Assembly (NCBI GenBank): GCA_006386115.1
Contig: VFIW01000104.1
Location: forward strand, 84,807-148,806
Direction: 5' to 3'
Length of the DNA stretch: 64,000 nt
Origin: Globisporangium splendens
Taxonomy: Eukaryota > Oomycota > Peronosporomycetes > Pythiales > Pythiaceae
The stretch's first letter is position 1. Every line of letters begins with the position of its first letter. A program made the translations under genes and the position numbers. A model generated the notes under the pieces. The model was not told the origin of the DNA, did not search any database, and saw only the letters and a program-made list of their open reading frames with translations. Positions 21,087 to 31,912 of the stretch are shown one piece after another.

Positions 21087-21158
21087 TGTAGCTAGGGGGA
21101 TGGATATTTTAGTTCCCACAGCGTAACACAATATACCTCACTTCAAATTGAATTGAAT
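19504..21158 (+). mobile_element. Outer LINE, 3' part
   Basis: Continuation of the outer LINE. It ends with a short 3' UTR containing ATATACCTCAC and an (AATTG)n-like tail, followed by the 15-bp target-site duplication shared with 5758-5772. Confidence 0.92.
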
Positions 21159-21173
21159 TCAAGATTGAGCAGG
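21159..21173. repeat. 15-bp target-site duplication, outer LINE (right)
   Basis: TCAAGATTGAGCAGG, identical to 5758-5772. It bounds the outer LINE at its 3' end. Confidence 0.9.
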
Positions 21174-22740
21174 GAAACGACTTGGGGAAGTAGCTGAAGC
21201 GGCGCCACTTGCCGCTACAAGGCAGGCACAGAGAGGCGACGTGGTCAACGCGGGACCGAGTAAATGTGTCGTGGTTGACGAAGATGAAAAGGAATCAGAG
21301 AATGAAGCAAAAGCAAATAGCGAAACCGTCGTGGCAGTGACAACGTAGAGAACCTCCGCACCGATAAAAGTGGAAAGTGAAATCGCCAAATCGGTGAAGG
21401 TGGAGTGTGCAACCACAGCTACAGTGGCATTGCGTGGAATGGGCGTCGCGCGCGCAGAACAAGCTATCAACAGCGCGCTGGCTGGAACCGGCGTTGACAC
21501 AACGAAGGGAGAGTCAGCGACGCAAGTGAAGTCCGTTCGCGTGTTGGCAATAGAGTCGGACGATTTGCCGACGACGACAGTAACCGTCAGAAGTCGCGAG
21601 CCCGACTTAAAGATTGACACGAGCGTAGCGTGTTCGGTCGCCCGCGCGAACACGAAACGATGTGGTGTAAAGTTAGAACGGCATCCTCACGTTGACGCAG
21701 TGTACGGATTCGGCGACGCGCCGTTCCGTGTTGAGGGAGGTTGAGGTTTCTCTGGTGTGACGAAGTGCCATCAGTGTCTCGAGTGGTGCATAAAGACACC
21801 AGTGATCGACGTACTGGGGAGACGAGTGAAGCTCCCAGCAAGGCAACAGCACGGCGATTGGATGCTGTTGAAGAGCAATACAGATGTCATGGCGTGCAAA
21901 GGGAGAGTACATCGAAGTTGTGTGGAGCGGTGGATCTCATGGGTCCAGAAAGCCAACGCATCCTCGTTCCCCAATGAAGAGAAGTTCAACGCGAGTGATT
22001 TGACGCCGCAAGACCGGGGTTTGATCCTGAGAGTGCTTTGCTGTTTCCCTACGATACTACAGAAGTATGACTGGTGTCCGCTGCCAACGACAACTGGCGT
22101 GCAGCATCACATACACTGCCGGCATTCAGTGCCTGACTTCAGCACGAAGGCGGCACAGTTGACGAGGCTGTTGCGGAAAATGAGCGAGTGGAAGTGGGGA
22201 AAACAACAGGAGCGGGTGTTCGAATAAATTAAAGCAGAGTTGACAAAGAAACCGCTCTTGATTTACCCCGACTTTACGCAGTCGTTCGTGGCAGAAACGG
22301 ATGCGTCAGTGATCGGATATGGCGCAGTGCTGATGCTGGATCAAGGCGCGGGCCACAGCCCATTGCCTACGCGATTAGAACCAATAACAATCTGCAACAG
22401 AAGTATGGGATAACGGTGCTCGAGTGCTTAGCAATTGTTTGGTTTGTTCAGCTATTCAGATCCTACCTTTGTGGTCGCGTTCTCAAGATCATTTCTGACC
22501 AATGGCGCTCGAGTGATGGATGAGCAGTCGCGGTCAGAAAGGTCGGTTGCACATGTGGCCCTATCGCTGCAAGAATACGAATTTGCGTCACTGTCCATTG
22601 GCGGAGGACACACGTGCACACCACTGTCCGCACGTTCCCTCGGTCGCCTTGGTCACGCCAAAAGTTGCTGTCACTGCAGCGAGGCAGCACAAGCAGTTGC
22701 TCATGGGCTTAGGCGCTGGGATTACTATGTGACCTCTCTC
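21174..22740 (+). pseudogene. Decayed Ty3/gypsy polyprotein, downstream half
   Basis: Several open pieces in shifted frames. First come charge-rich gag/spacer-like segments (21181-21740), then a Cys-rich segment (about 21757-22130, TKCHQCLEWC). A recognisable end of gypsy RT plus RNase H follows: LTRLLRKMSEWKWG, then KPLLIYPDFTQSF, ETDASVIGYGAVL, YGITVLECLAIVWF and LQEYEF. Most of the RT core (including YxDD) is missing, which implies an internal deletion. Multiple stops and frameshifts are present. No LTR was recognised for it. Confidence 0.8.
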
Positions 22741-23363
22741 GATTAATTTAATGCGGTTGGCACTTGGACGTGGAGGTGGGTTTCGTTGCCAGGTTTTTGA
22801 GGCTCCCTGCAAAAACCACCCTCGGAGAAACCAGCTAGATTTCTATATTGCCGCCCTACCCCGTGAACTCAACAAGTCTATCGTCATGGGGTAGGTTGCC
22901 ACTCTCAGCGCGGTTCATCATTCACCACAAGATATGAGTGTAGGTCAAGTATCCAAGACCTCGTGCGACCGCGTCCCAAGGCACACTCCTACTCTTGGGT
23001 GTATCCACAAACCCATCACTCGGCAGATATTCCATCCAGCATCCAGTGCCCACGGAGATCACTGAAAGAAAGCCATATCTGTCCGCCAGTCACTCCGTAA
23101 CACAATACGTTGTAATCAACATCGAGGAAAGCGCAAGCACGCGAACTGCATTTGCAGCGGCATAATCACTTGATCCAGGGTTACTTGATGGTGTCATTTT
23201 AAGGAGCCACAAGCGGCTCAAGCCACCATTTGTTGACAAATCCCGGAGTACGTAATCGTGTTCACAATGTTTGATTTGAGAGGCTGTAGTTGCATTGAAC
23301 CTACCGTGCAGGAAAACAGAGTAAACTCCGAGTTCAACTCCCAACCCTTCAACAGTCAAAATC
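22741..23363. other. Non-coding stretch between retroelement nest and right arm
   Basis: No gene seen. It contains one copy of the dispersed hairpin element (22854-22895). The rest, up to the first base of right-arm homology at 23364, shows no coding signal. It has no counterpart beside the left arm, where the decayed gypsy sequence abuts 5328 directly. Confidence 0.6.
22854..22895. repeat. Dispersed hairpin element copy
   Basis: CCCTACCCCGTGA at the start pairs with TCATGGGGTAGG at the end. The loop is shorter than in the copies at 1390-1444 and 39310-39364 but shares ACTCAAC, so it is homologous. Confidence 0.6.
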
Positions 23364-25638
23364 AACGAGCTCAAGCAGGTTCTCCACATCAGATGCCATG
23401 CATGCGTGTCTCGGTTGAGGAACAGCATGACACAAGCAGCCCCCTATCGGGCGGTGAGAACGCCTGGCGGAAACTCAACTTCTTTAACTATCTAAGGTGG
23501 CTCGACATCGTTTGTCTTGTAGGCGCACTGTAACTCACTCCTACATGACATTCCTGTGTGCGAGAGATCTACGACCAACACTCACGTCTGGGTGATTGAA
23601 GTCGGCCCTCAGCAGTATGGTATCTATTGCAGACAAACATGTATTCAGTGAAGCAATCGGTCGATTGTGGCACCTTTCCGCAAATCAATCGATGCGTAGT
23701 AGTAGCCGTGGCCACGTCTCCGTGACGTCATCAAATACTTGTCGTAGCTTATGTCATTTTGAAACTCCACAAGCTGCGTGTGCTGTTCGTGTCAGCTCTA
23801 CTGAATAAAAGCCTATTGTGATAGTGTCTACTACAGCAACCTACAACTCGAGCTTGTTGGTTTGCATACTGCAACAATGAAGTCAACATACTAGATAGGA
23901 GGTTACAAGCAGCTCAGACGCTCAGGTCCTCGACTCTATCTGCCGATCTCTCTCTCTCCTTCTCTTCGCCAACCTCATTCTGCAGTTGCATGCGCACAAC
24001 GCATACCATCCACGACAAGAGTCTCCTCCCCGGAAAGCCAACAACACCCCAAGCATGCCATCCTACCGCAAAGTCCAAGTCCACACGCTGTCACCAGACT
24101 TCCGTACCGCCACAAGCATCGTGATCATTCCGGAACTCCCGAAAGCAGCCGACGGACACATTGTCGTCAAGAACCACTACTTGGGCATCATGGCGACCGA
24201 TACGAACCTCCCGAATGGGTTCTACGGCCACACGACGCCGCCATTCGACTGTGGCATCGAAGCCGGTACGTGTGTTGTAGTTTTGCTGTCGATGATACAT
24301 GATGACTCGTGCCTCCAGAAATTGCATGCAAGGATCTAGAGGACATTGCTCTAACGCGATTCGCGACTGCTTCGGTGTGTTGTTGTTGTTGTTGTTGCTT
24401 TTACGTTTCTCAAGTGGGCGTTGTGACAGACGTCGGGTCCGATGTCGAGACGCTCAAGGTCGGCGATGCGGTCGTTTACCAAAGTACGTTTGCCCCGCCA
24501 TGCACATTCACAGCGGTGTTTACCACCTCATCTCTTTTTTCAGATACTGACACAAATCGTTGTCCCTTCTTTACACTCTCTCTCCGTCCCTATTTGCTGC
24601 TATCATCTCGCGCGCTGCACGCGCAGAGTTTGGCGCATTCGGTGAGTACGTTGAGGTCGAGGCATCGGTCGCGATCCAGATCCCTAAGGCCGACCCGTCG
24701 GTGCTTCCGCTTTTCGGCTGCGGGGTCTCCGCGTCCATCGCACTCGAGCAAGCCGGCGAAATGAAGCAAGGTGGACAAACTGTGCTCGTCACGGCTGCTG
24801 CAGGCACCACGGGCCAGTTCGCCGTGCAGCTCGCCAAGATCGCGGGCAACCACGTCATCGGCACCACGAGCTCGGACGAGAAGGCTGAAGCGCTCAAGAA
24901 GCTTGGCGTCGATCGCGTGATCAATTACACCAAAGAAGACGTGTCGGCTGTTCTCAAGGCCGAATACCCGCAAGGCGTGGACCTCGTATTCGACTCGGTC
25001 GGTGGCGCGCTGTTCCAGGCGGCCGTCGACAACATCGCCGTGCGTGGTCGCATCATCGTATTCGGCTTGGTGTCCCAGTACCAGGGCAAATCCGCCGACA
25101 CGATGCTCGCGGGCAGCCTCACACACTCGCTGCTGATGAAGTCGGCCTCGGTGCGTGGCTTCGCGGTCATGTTCTTCCTCGACCTCGCGCCAGCGCACAT
25201 CGGTCGTCTCATTGCGCTCACGGAGCAGGGCAAGCTGGTGTCCCAGCTCGACCCGACGGAGTTTCGCGGCCTCGAAGCCATTCCCCACGCCATCGACTAC
25301 ATGTACAACAAGAAGAACGTCGGCAAGCTCGTGGTCAAGCTGGTTCAGAGCAGTTAGCCGTGTGGACGGCTGGTAGTGAGAAACAGAGAGTCACCCAGTG
25401 TACGCCACGATCTATATTTATGCATTTGCACTGTGCTTTGCATTCTACACCACATAACTGAGCCAGTAACAATCTTTCTCAGCATTATTGGAGCATGGGC
25501 GTATATTGCGACACCACATATGCTTCGTCGGCATTCGTCTCAGTCCATATTATACAAAGAGAGTAGGTTAGTGAGATTTGTCTGGAGAAGGATGGTCTTG
25601 ACCTGGAGCTCTTCGTTATTGCACCGCAGATTGTGCTG
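23364..25638. repeat. Right inverted-duplication arm, block B
   Basis: Inverted copy of 3054-5328. It contains the MDR gene and flanks. Beyond 25638 the right arm continues into the 12-kb block absent on the left. Confidence 0.95.
24055..25357 (+). CDS. Medium-chain (zinc-type) NADPH quinone/enone reductase, right-arm copy
   Basis: Exons 24055-24265, 24415-24483 and 24627-25357 encode 336 aa. Introns are 149 and 143 nt with GT...AG borders. The first contains a (TTG)n microsatellite and the second is rich in T and C. It has an N-terminal GroES-like half, then the NADPH signature AAAGTTGQFAVQLAK and a Rossmann half (VGGALFQAAVDNIAVRGRII). This is typical of the PTGR3/ZADH2-like MDR branch without catalytic zinc ligands. 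It differs from the left copy at one noticed residue (Ile here in SIVIIPELP, Val on the left). An Inr-FPR-like TCATTCTGCAGTTG lies about 65 nt upstream of the ATG. Confidence 0.9.
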
Positions 25639-26002
25639 ACAAAAGGCTGTGATAGTTTTCAGCCGGCTGCAGTCAAAACCATCGCCTTGTTGCGCTGCGT
25701 TGCCATTCTCCATAAAGTCGCCTATTAACTGTCTAACGGTGCCGACAATATCGCCGAAACTGGTTTGTCACTAGGTGGACAGATCATATTTACAAAGACA
25801 GCACTCTTCGCGAACACAACGAGTCAATCGTGATGGAGTAGATTACCAATGCAAGTGGTTCCATTAATCCCATCCGGCTGTGAGTGAAGGTCATGTGTGT
25901 GATAAAAAGTGCGTTGTGGGGTACCCGAAATTAGCAGAGAAAACACAATGAAAAAGCGCACGAAATATGTAGAATCAAGAAACAGCTCATGTTGCGTGGC
26001 TT
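25358..26002. other. Intergenic region after MDR gene
   Basis: No gene recognised. It includes the left-arm homology limit (25638) and a degenerate copy of the dispersed hairpin element near 25811-25843 (GAGTCAATCGTGATGGAGTAG). Confidence 0.55.
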
Positions 26003-27805
26003 TCATTTGCCTGTGTTTATTGCCCTGGTAACAGCTGCGAGCTTTGCTGCTTCTTCGAAGTACGTCAAGATGGACCCTTCCATATCAGCGAAGGGAAAGT
26101 CAGAGATTGTCGTGGCTTCGTGTCTTTGTTGCGGATTACGACCAAGTTCGAAGCAGCATTTGCCCTCCAGTAGGTGGTTGCTGTCGCCTCGCGGAGAAGA
26201 TTGGTACTCATTAGGCTGGTTGTCCACTTTGAGCTGGTGGATGTGTCTCCACAGAATTTTCTCTTGCCAATGTAGCTGCTGACTGCGGCGCACAAAAAGA
26301 ACTTGTCGCTGCGGGTCATGCTGTACGATGGATCCACCGCAGAATAGTCCTTGCTCCGGTAGTGCAGTCCCTGCATTGCCCGCGGGAGTGTCGACCAAAT
26401 AGAACGGGCTCTTGGCGACGAGCCACGCTAGACGAAAAAAGTCGTTATCGCTTGGAAAGACCCGCAAGGAAGCAAACTGATCCGAGTGCAACACAAAGTA
26501 CATCAGAATGTTGAGCGCCTTGTAGTTGCGTTGGCGATTGATCAAGACGTGGCCGGTTTCTTGCTTCACGAGCTGCGCACGTTCAACATTCAACGTGTTC
26601 CAGACGAAGCTCGCATTGTGAAGTTCGCTGGAAGCTCGATTATGTGGGCTCGAGTATTCTGGCCAAAAGATGGCTCCTTTCCGGGTAAAGTTCGAGCTCG
26701 AGAACAAATACGTCGGGTCGCTCGTTGCGAAAATGTCGGGCTCCATGATCAGCACTTTGTCAAACGCGCTGTAGAGTGCAGCATACGCTCTTGAACCGCT
26801 GCCAAAGAACCGGGGATCCTTGATCTGTTGCAGGTATACACCAAAAGTTGTCAAGAGCTCTTGCACGATTCGATTTTCGCGAATTGTCTCGTTGAAGCTG
26901 TACCACAGCTCAATGGGTAGCGTACATCCCATGCGACGAAGCGATCGAATCGACGCATAGGCGCTCGCCACACCCCGTTCGTCGGCAACTAACGCGATTC
27001 CTTTTTCAAATTTTACGGAGCCAGGTGAGACTGTAGCGGATCCATGGCGATTCCCTTGGTGTTGCTCGTAGTGGAGATTCTGCCGACATTTTTGATACGA
27101 AAAATCTGGATCAAATTCGTACGTTGACGTAGTGTGGCCAAGGCTCAAATACGTGTAGAAGTCCGCGCACTTGAAGGTCACCCCAGGGGCGAGCGCGTCA
27201 CACGTGATGTGCATCACGCGTTTGGGTCTCCCCGTTGTTCTATGGCGAAGCTCGCAGAAGCCAGCAGTTTGTCGAGCAACGATGGTTTCGTTGCACGCTT
27301 GAACACGGAGTTCGGTACGACCAGCAGAGCAACTCGACGTCTCTGTCCACGAGACGCACTCGTACTCCGACAGAGAGCACGCAAGAGGCGATTGAGCTGG
27401 TGCAGCGCGCGGGGTTCTTTTGGCTTTGTGCCACTCGAATAGCGTTGAGCGCAGTGTGACGCGCGTGAACTCAAGCGCTGATAGGACCATCACAACGAGA
27501 AAAACTTGAGCGGTCCATCTCCACGGTGGCAGACGACCTCGCGCTTGAAGGAGGTCTTGACTGGTACGACGAGTGAAGTGGTCGGGAGTGGTGCTGCTGC
27601 TTGCGCTTGGTGTGACTGCAGCTACTCTTGGAAAGACATTCGGCTCGGTATCAACTTTGAGTGGGTAAGCCAGCGATGCATGTGGTTCCGGATTGCTGAT
27701 GACAATCCCTCGAAGTGCAGGATAGCTCGGCTCGATGGCGAGTATAACGTGCAGGTGCCCAGAGTGTGTTGCTTGAGCAACAGGAAGGTCGGAATCTCTC
27801 GGCAT
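26003..27805 (-). CDS. Type II membrane glycosyltransferase, GT71/MNN1-like
   Basis: About 600 aa from the first in-frame ATG (27805). The open frame extends upstream to 27943 without an ATG. A cytosolic tail of about 95 residues is followed by one membrane segment (QVFLVVMVLSALEF), a Cys-rich stem, then a glycosyltransferase domain. That domain has the same blocks as the neighbour at 28448-30423: GVASAYASIRSLRRMGCTLP, DPTYLF, GAIFWPEY and FFRLAWL. This fits alpha-mannosyltransferases of GT71, which act in the Golgi. The divalent-metal motif reads EPD here where the neighbour has DSD, so activity may be altered. It is divergent to the next gene. Confidence 0.7.
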   Translation of the reverse strand: MPRDSDLPVAQATHSGHLHVILAIEPSYPALRGIVISNPEPHASLAYPLKVDTEPNVFPRVAAVTPSASSSTTPDHFTRRTSQDLLQARGRLPPWRWTAQVFLVVMVLSALEFTRVTLRSTLFEWHKAKRTPRAAPAQSPLACSLSEYECVSWTETSSCSAGRTELRVQACNETIVARQTAGFCELRHRTTGRPKRVMHITCDALAPGVTFKCADFYTYLSLGHTTSTYEFDPDFSYQKCRQNLHYEQHQGNRHGSATVSPGSVKFEKGIALVADERGVASAYASIRSLRRMGCTLPIELWYSFNETIRENRIVQELLTTFGVYLQQIKDPRFFGSGSRAYAALYSAFDKVLIMEPDIFATSDPTYLFSSSNFTRKGAIFWPEYSSPHNRASSELHNASFVWNTLNVERAQLVKQETGHVLINRQRNYKALNILMYFVLHSDQFASLRVFPSDNDFFRLAWLVAKSPFYLVDTPAGNAGTALPEQGLFCGGSIVQHDPQRQVLFVRRSQQLHWQEKILWRHIHQLKVDNQPNEYQSSPRGDSNHLLEGKCCFELGRNPQQRHEATTISDFPFADMEGSILTYFEEAAKLAAVTRAINTGK

Positions 27806-28336
27806 GCCGCTGACGTGGACTCCCTCCTCTCGACGAAGCGTGGGCACAATGTCCAATTCACGTCGATATGCTGACCACAAAATTGTCCTTTTCCGAGTCC
27901 CAATTCCGTTCGGATGCGCAATCAGCTTCTGTATTGGTGCCAATCAGCGGCTCCACCAGGTTTGGCGTCGAGGGCTGAGATGCGTTCGAGGAGCTGAAGT
28001 CAGAAATGGCTACTAACTATTGGATGCATGTTCGACGCCGTGGAGAGTGCCAAGCGACGGTGAAATTTCTGGCTCGCGATGTGACGGAGTCTTCACCCAA
28101 TTTGTGTGGCTGCAGAACTCGCGTCACCGTATAATTCTCGCATACCGCTTATTTCACCTTCACCCACTCTGGAATCTTGTCCAGTCTCGCAACACGGCGA
28201 AGTGACCGAGAGAGGAGCGACAAAGGAAGTTCAAGGATGGGAGACATGAGGAGGGATGACTAGGCAAGGAGAGGTACACTAGGCACAGAGAGGATAATTG
28301 ACGTAGAGCCTAGGGAAAGCATAACATTTTTGAATC

Positions 28337-28350
28337 TCACTTTCCAATTT
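28337..28350 (+). promoter_or_regulatory. Oomycete Inr-FPR core promoter match
   Basis: TCACTTTCCAATTT matches the consensus TCAYTYYNCAWTTT at every position. No ATG occurs between it and 28448, which supports 28448 as the start of the glycosyltransferase gene. Confidence 0.75.
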
Positions 28351-28447
28351 GCCTCAACCAACACACACTACAGCAACATTCAAGCAACCACCAGCACCAC
28401 CTTCAATTCATCTACTTCAGTACCTAGTGCGGTACCATCCTGTGATA

Positions 28448-30423
28448 ATGCGTGCAATCGCTCTGCCAGCTTTGAAGGTAAACAGGGTCGCCAAAGTCAG
28501 CCTGTCGCCAGTAGCTTCCGATGGATACTCCCGCACGCGTTGATCGTATCCTCTATTGATGTTGTGAAGATCTTCTCGACCAATTTGGTACAACGATACA
28601 TCTTGCTGGCGAAGATCCTTGCGCTCGCGGCATGTGTCGCGGCGGTTGTGTACGAGCTCACCCACAGCGGGAAGCCGCGCGCATCGGCAGTTGACAACCC
28701 GCGGCTCAACCGCGTGGATCGCACGGGAGACATACCTCGAGCAATCTGGAAAGCGAACGAGTTCGAGTGTCTAGGCTGGCGTGCGACGTACGATTGCGAT
28801 CCGAACGGCAAGCGCGACGTGACTCGTGACCGCAAGTGCGACGAGTCGATCACACACGTGAGCGGGTACTGCGAGGTGCGCAATGCGACCTCGGGCGAGA
28901 TATTCCGCGTCATGCTTTCAACATGCAAATCCTGGCAATGGCATCTTGTAAAGCAGCTCACGTGCAACGACGCGCGGCAGTTCACCGACTTTAGTATCCG
29001 AGCCTCTGAGTACCAGCATCCGTCAGCCATGGCAACAGCACTATCCCACGCCAAGACAGCAAGAAGCAGCAGCAACTACAATAGTGCGGCTGCAAGAGAA
29101 ATGAGTGACACCATAGACGAGTCAAGCGGAGTCGTTCTCATTGGCTACCCGAAGGTGATTGCAGGCGTGTACTCAATCGTCCGAATGCTGCGTTTCCACG
29201 GGTGTGCGCTGCCGATCGAAGTATGGATCGACCCACAAGAGATGCACCCTACGCACTCGGTTTTGATCGAACTCGTGGCCAGGTACAATGTGTCTGTGTG
29301 CGTCATCGACGACCCAAACGCGACCAAGTTCCACGCCAAGCCGTACACGATCTACCACTCGCGGTTCCAGAGCGTGCTCTTTCTGGACTCGGACAATATC
29401 CCTGTACGCGACCCCACGTACCTGTTCACGTCCCCCGAGTTCACCAAGTTTGGCGCGGTGTTCTGGCCCGATTTCTGGCGTCCTCCAGTCGACACGCCGT
29501 TCAATGTCCATCAGCAAAGTGCGCTGTGGCAGTTGCTCGACATGCCGTTCATCGACATGTTCGAGCAGGAGAGCGGGCAAATACTCATTAACAAGACACG
29601 AAGTGCTGCGGCGATGAACATGCTCATGTTCTACTCGGCGAGTGTGCCGCGCTTGCTCACGGAGTGGGGGTTAGTGTATGGCGACAAGGATCTGTTCCGC
29701 CTTGCGTGGTTGAACACATCGACGCCGTTTTACTACGTGCAGCACACGGTCGCTTTGGGTGGGCTGTACGATAAAGACGAAGACTTCTTCTGCGGAGTGG
29801 CGATGATGCAACGCGACCCACTCGGCGAATTTATCTTTTTGCATCGCAACCAAGCGAAGCTCAGTGGCCGTCGCGATCAGAAATCGCTGCTCACGCACTA
29901 CCAGGAATTCAGAGGAGAACATGGTCTCGCGTCGTCGCCGTTGTTGGAGCGCGATTTGAACAACTACCGCGTAGAGTGCAAGCATCACCGCTTGGGACAG
30001 CGCATGTGCTTCTTCTTGAACCCAAAGACGCTAGACGGGGGAGCTACCCCGTTTTCGATCAAAAGTTCGAACGGCACCAAGCATCAACAAGCGGAAGAGC
30101 TAGCTATTCACTTCTCGATCGAGGGCCGCCGGTTGCTTTCGAGGACAGAAGAAGCTGAGATCGCGGCACTCGAGCTTCCAAAAGCCAGAACGAATGCAGC
30201 CTGGTACGTGCTCATACCTAGCGTATTTTTGCTGCTGCTTCTGCTCGTCGTCGCTTGGACATGGGTCCCGTACCACACACGCTATCTGGCGCAGCGACAA
30301 CGACAGCTGCAAGTGCATCGGTCAACTGTAAAAATGAAGGACCTTGAAAATGTCGCAGCAAACAGCAGCTTGATAGCAAACTTCGTGGGGAGAAAGAGAC
30401 ACGAAGACCACCATGAATGTTAA
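28448..30423 (+). CDS. Glycosyltransferase, GT71/MNN1-like, with N- and C-terminal membrane segments
   Basis: The main frame is open from 28330 but lacks an ATG before codon 190. A model with exon 1 at 28448-28477 (MRAIALPALK), a 92-nt GT-AG intron (28478-28569) and exon 2 at 28570-30423 gives 627 aa and starts at the first ATG after the promoter. An N-terminal membrane anchor (ILLAKILALAACVAAVVY) is followed by a Cys-rich stem and a catalytic region. The catalytic region has GVYSIVRMLRFHGCALPIEVW, LDSDNIPVRDPTYLF (DxD), GAVFWPDFW and LFRLAWLNTS. A second membrane segment near the C-terminus (VFLLLLLLVVAWTWV) is unusual for GT71 enzymes. Likely a Golgi mannosyltransferase; the first exon is tentative. 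Confidence 0.72.
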
Positions 30424-31259
30424 AAAGGGGCAAAACCGAGAACGATCGTCTTAGTGATTTCGCACTAGTGTTTGGTTGAGGCTGCGCGATCAGCGACAGG
30501 TTCATCACTATCAAGCCACGTGAAACAAAAGTGTGCCTAACGCCTTTTTGGTCCTGCGCTTTTGTAAAATCGTCTTGGAAGTCGGTGGGTGGTTCGGAGC
30601 GGCACCTCCAAGGAACCCACTTCTACTTTTCCTGCAATGTTATTGGTGTCCTGAGTTTGTCGTGCTGCCAGTCAGTTTCTTTTCGGATGCATTTAAAGGG
30701 AAGAGACGTTCGAGTCCATACGACACATGAAGAGCTGCAGTCTGGTCTGCCTTACGGCGATGGCCATTCGGTTCTTTGAGTACATTTTATGAAAGCGAGT
30801 GGAATGGCTCCAATTTATTGCAGCAATGTTGTTTTCAAGATCCACTCCACTCGCACATTGTACAGTTCATACGTGAGTTTTGACCGGAAGATGCTCAATG
30901 CAGTGACAAACGCATCCTACATGCAAGCATCATTGCTATAAGCGCCAACGGGTGCTAGCAACCAACTTGCTGCAGCAAGTGTCGCGTGGTATTTATCCTA
31001 CTGCCTCCCCAAATTCGTGTGTTGTTTTTTTGCAGAAGAAACACTGAACGAAGGTCCTGAATTACAACCTTCGATCACTGTTACAACTGACTTATTGGAG
31101 GTCCTCCTTTTCAGAACGGTAAAAATGGCCAACACTCTTAAATGAGTCATACAGTAACCATCACTCACAGGCAGATTTTGGACCCTGTCACATGCACTCC
31201 GCCGACGGTGACGTCAGATGTTGCTGCTGCACACAGCACGCCACGCTGCCACAAACAGT
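30424..31259. other. Intergenic region
   Basis: No gene recognised. Short open frames near 30530-30780 have no domain or paralogue. From about 31080 the sequence is related to the region upstream of the paralogous gene at 42103, both sharing ATGAGTCATA followed by CCATCA. Confidence 0.5.
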
Positions 31260-31273
31260 TCATTTACCAATTT
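31260..31273 (+). promoter_or_regulatory. Inr-FPR-like core promoter, macrodomain gene A
   Basis: TCATTTACCAATTT matches the oomycete core promoter consensus with one mismatch. It is 43 nt upstream of the ATG, and the same sequence and spacing occur before the paralogue at 42103. Confidence 0.65.
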
Positions 31274-31315
31274 GCATCAAACCCCACACAACGGCATCAC
31301 TACGAAACAACCACC

Positions 31316-31912
31316 ATGCTGACCCGCTCGCAAACCAAAGCACTCGTCCACTTTAACCGCTCAGTCAAGATCATCCGTGGAGACATCGGCACGCTGCAAG
31401 ACGTCGACGGCACTCCCGTGGACGCACTCGGGTTCCCGACGCACTCGCACCTAACGTTCAATAACATCGGCGCCGCAGCTGCCATCTTCCGACGAGCGGG
31501 ACCCGAACTCAACACGTACGTGACCAGCGCGTGGGTGCGCGGCAACCACCCGACGGGAGACGTGGTCGTCACCCCGAGTTTCAAGGCTGGCGTCTCCAAA
31601 CTCATCCACTGCGTGGGACCTCGCAACACCCAGTACCAGTGCTACGAGCTGCTTGAGAAGACGTACGAAAACCTCATGAACGCCATCGTCCGGGAAAATG
31701 TCAAGTGCGTCGCGATCGCGTCCATCTCGACGGGGAACATGGGTGTCCCCGCAAAAGAAGCTGCGCAAGTCGCGATGCGTGTGATCGAGAAATTTATCCG
31801 ACGCACGCACTGGGACGGTCTGTTGGCGATCGTGTGCTACGAAGACGCCGTGTTTGAGGCGTTCACTCGCGAGAAACTGGCGGTGCTCGGCTCGTCCGTC
31901 GCTCAGCTGTAA
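31316..31912 (+). CDS. Diverged macrodomain protein A (no F-box segment)
   Basis: 198 aa, essentially one macro domain. It has RGDIGTLQDVDG (loop 1 equivalent), VDALGFPTHSHL where classical MacroD enzymes have VDAIVNAAN, GAAAAIFRRAGPEL (equivalent to the GAIHRAAGP helix), TGDVVVTPSF, LIHCVGP and a conserved phosphate loop ASISTGNMGVP. The NAAN asparagine used for catalysis in MacroD hydrolases is absent, so it may bind but not hydrolyse ADP-ribose (inference). Nearly identical to the gene at 42103-42699 (four residue differences noticed: V/I, A/G and TR/AV). The homology includes promoter and 3' flank. Confidence 0.78.
   Translation: MLTRSQTKALVHFNRSVKIIRGDIGTLQDVDGTPVDALGFPTHSHLTFNNIGAAAAIFRRAGPELNTYVTSAWVRGNHPTGDVVVTPSFKAGVSKLIHCVGPRNTQYQCYELLEKTYENLMNAIVRENVKCVAIASISTGNMGVPAKEAAQVAMRVIEKFIRRTHWDGLLAIVCYEDAVFEAFTREKLAVLGSSVAQL

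Noticed and set aside
23596..23808. 70-codon open frame duplicated in both arms (also 4884-5096 reversed)
   Set aside because: Conservation is simply that of the recent duplication; no coding signal.
24590..25288. Long minus-strand open frames (up to about 230 codons) opposite the MDR gene, mirrored in the left arm
   Set aside because: Antisense shadow of a high-GC coding exon; no domain, and the plus-strand exon is clearly real.
30531..30779. 82-codon open frame after the second glycosyltransferase
   Set aside because: No motif or homologue in the window; sits in AT-rich non-coding sequence.
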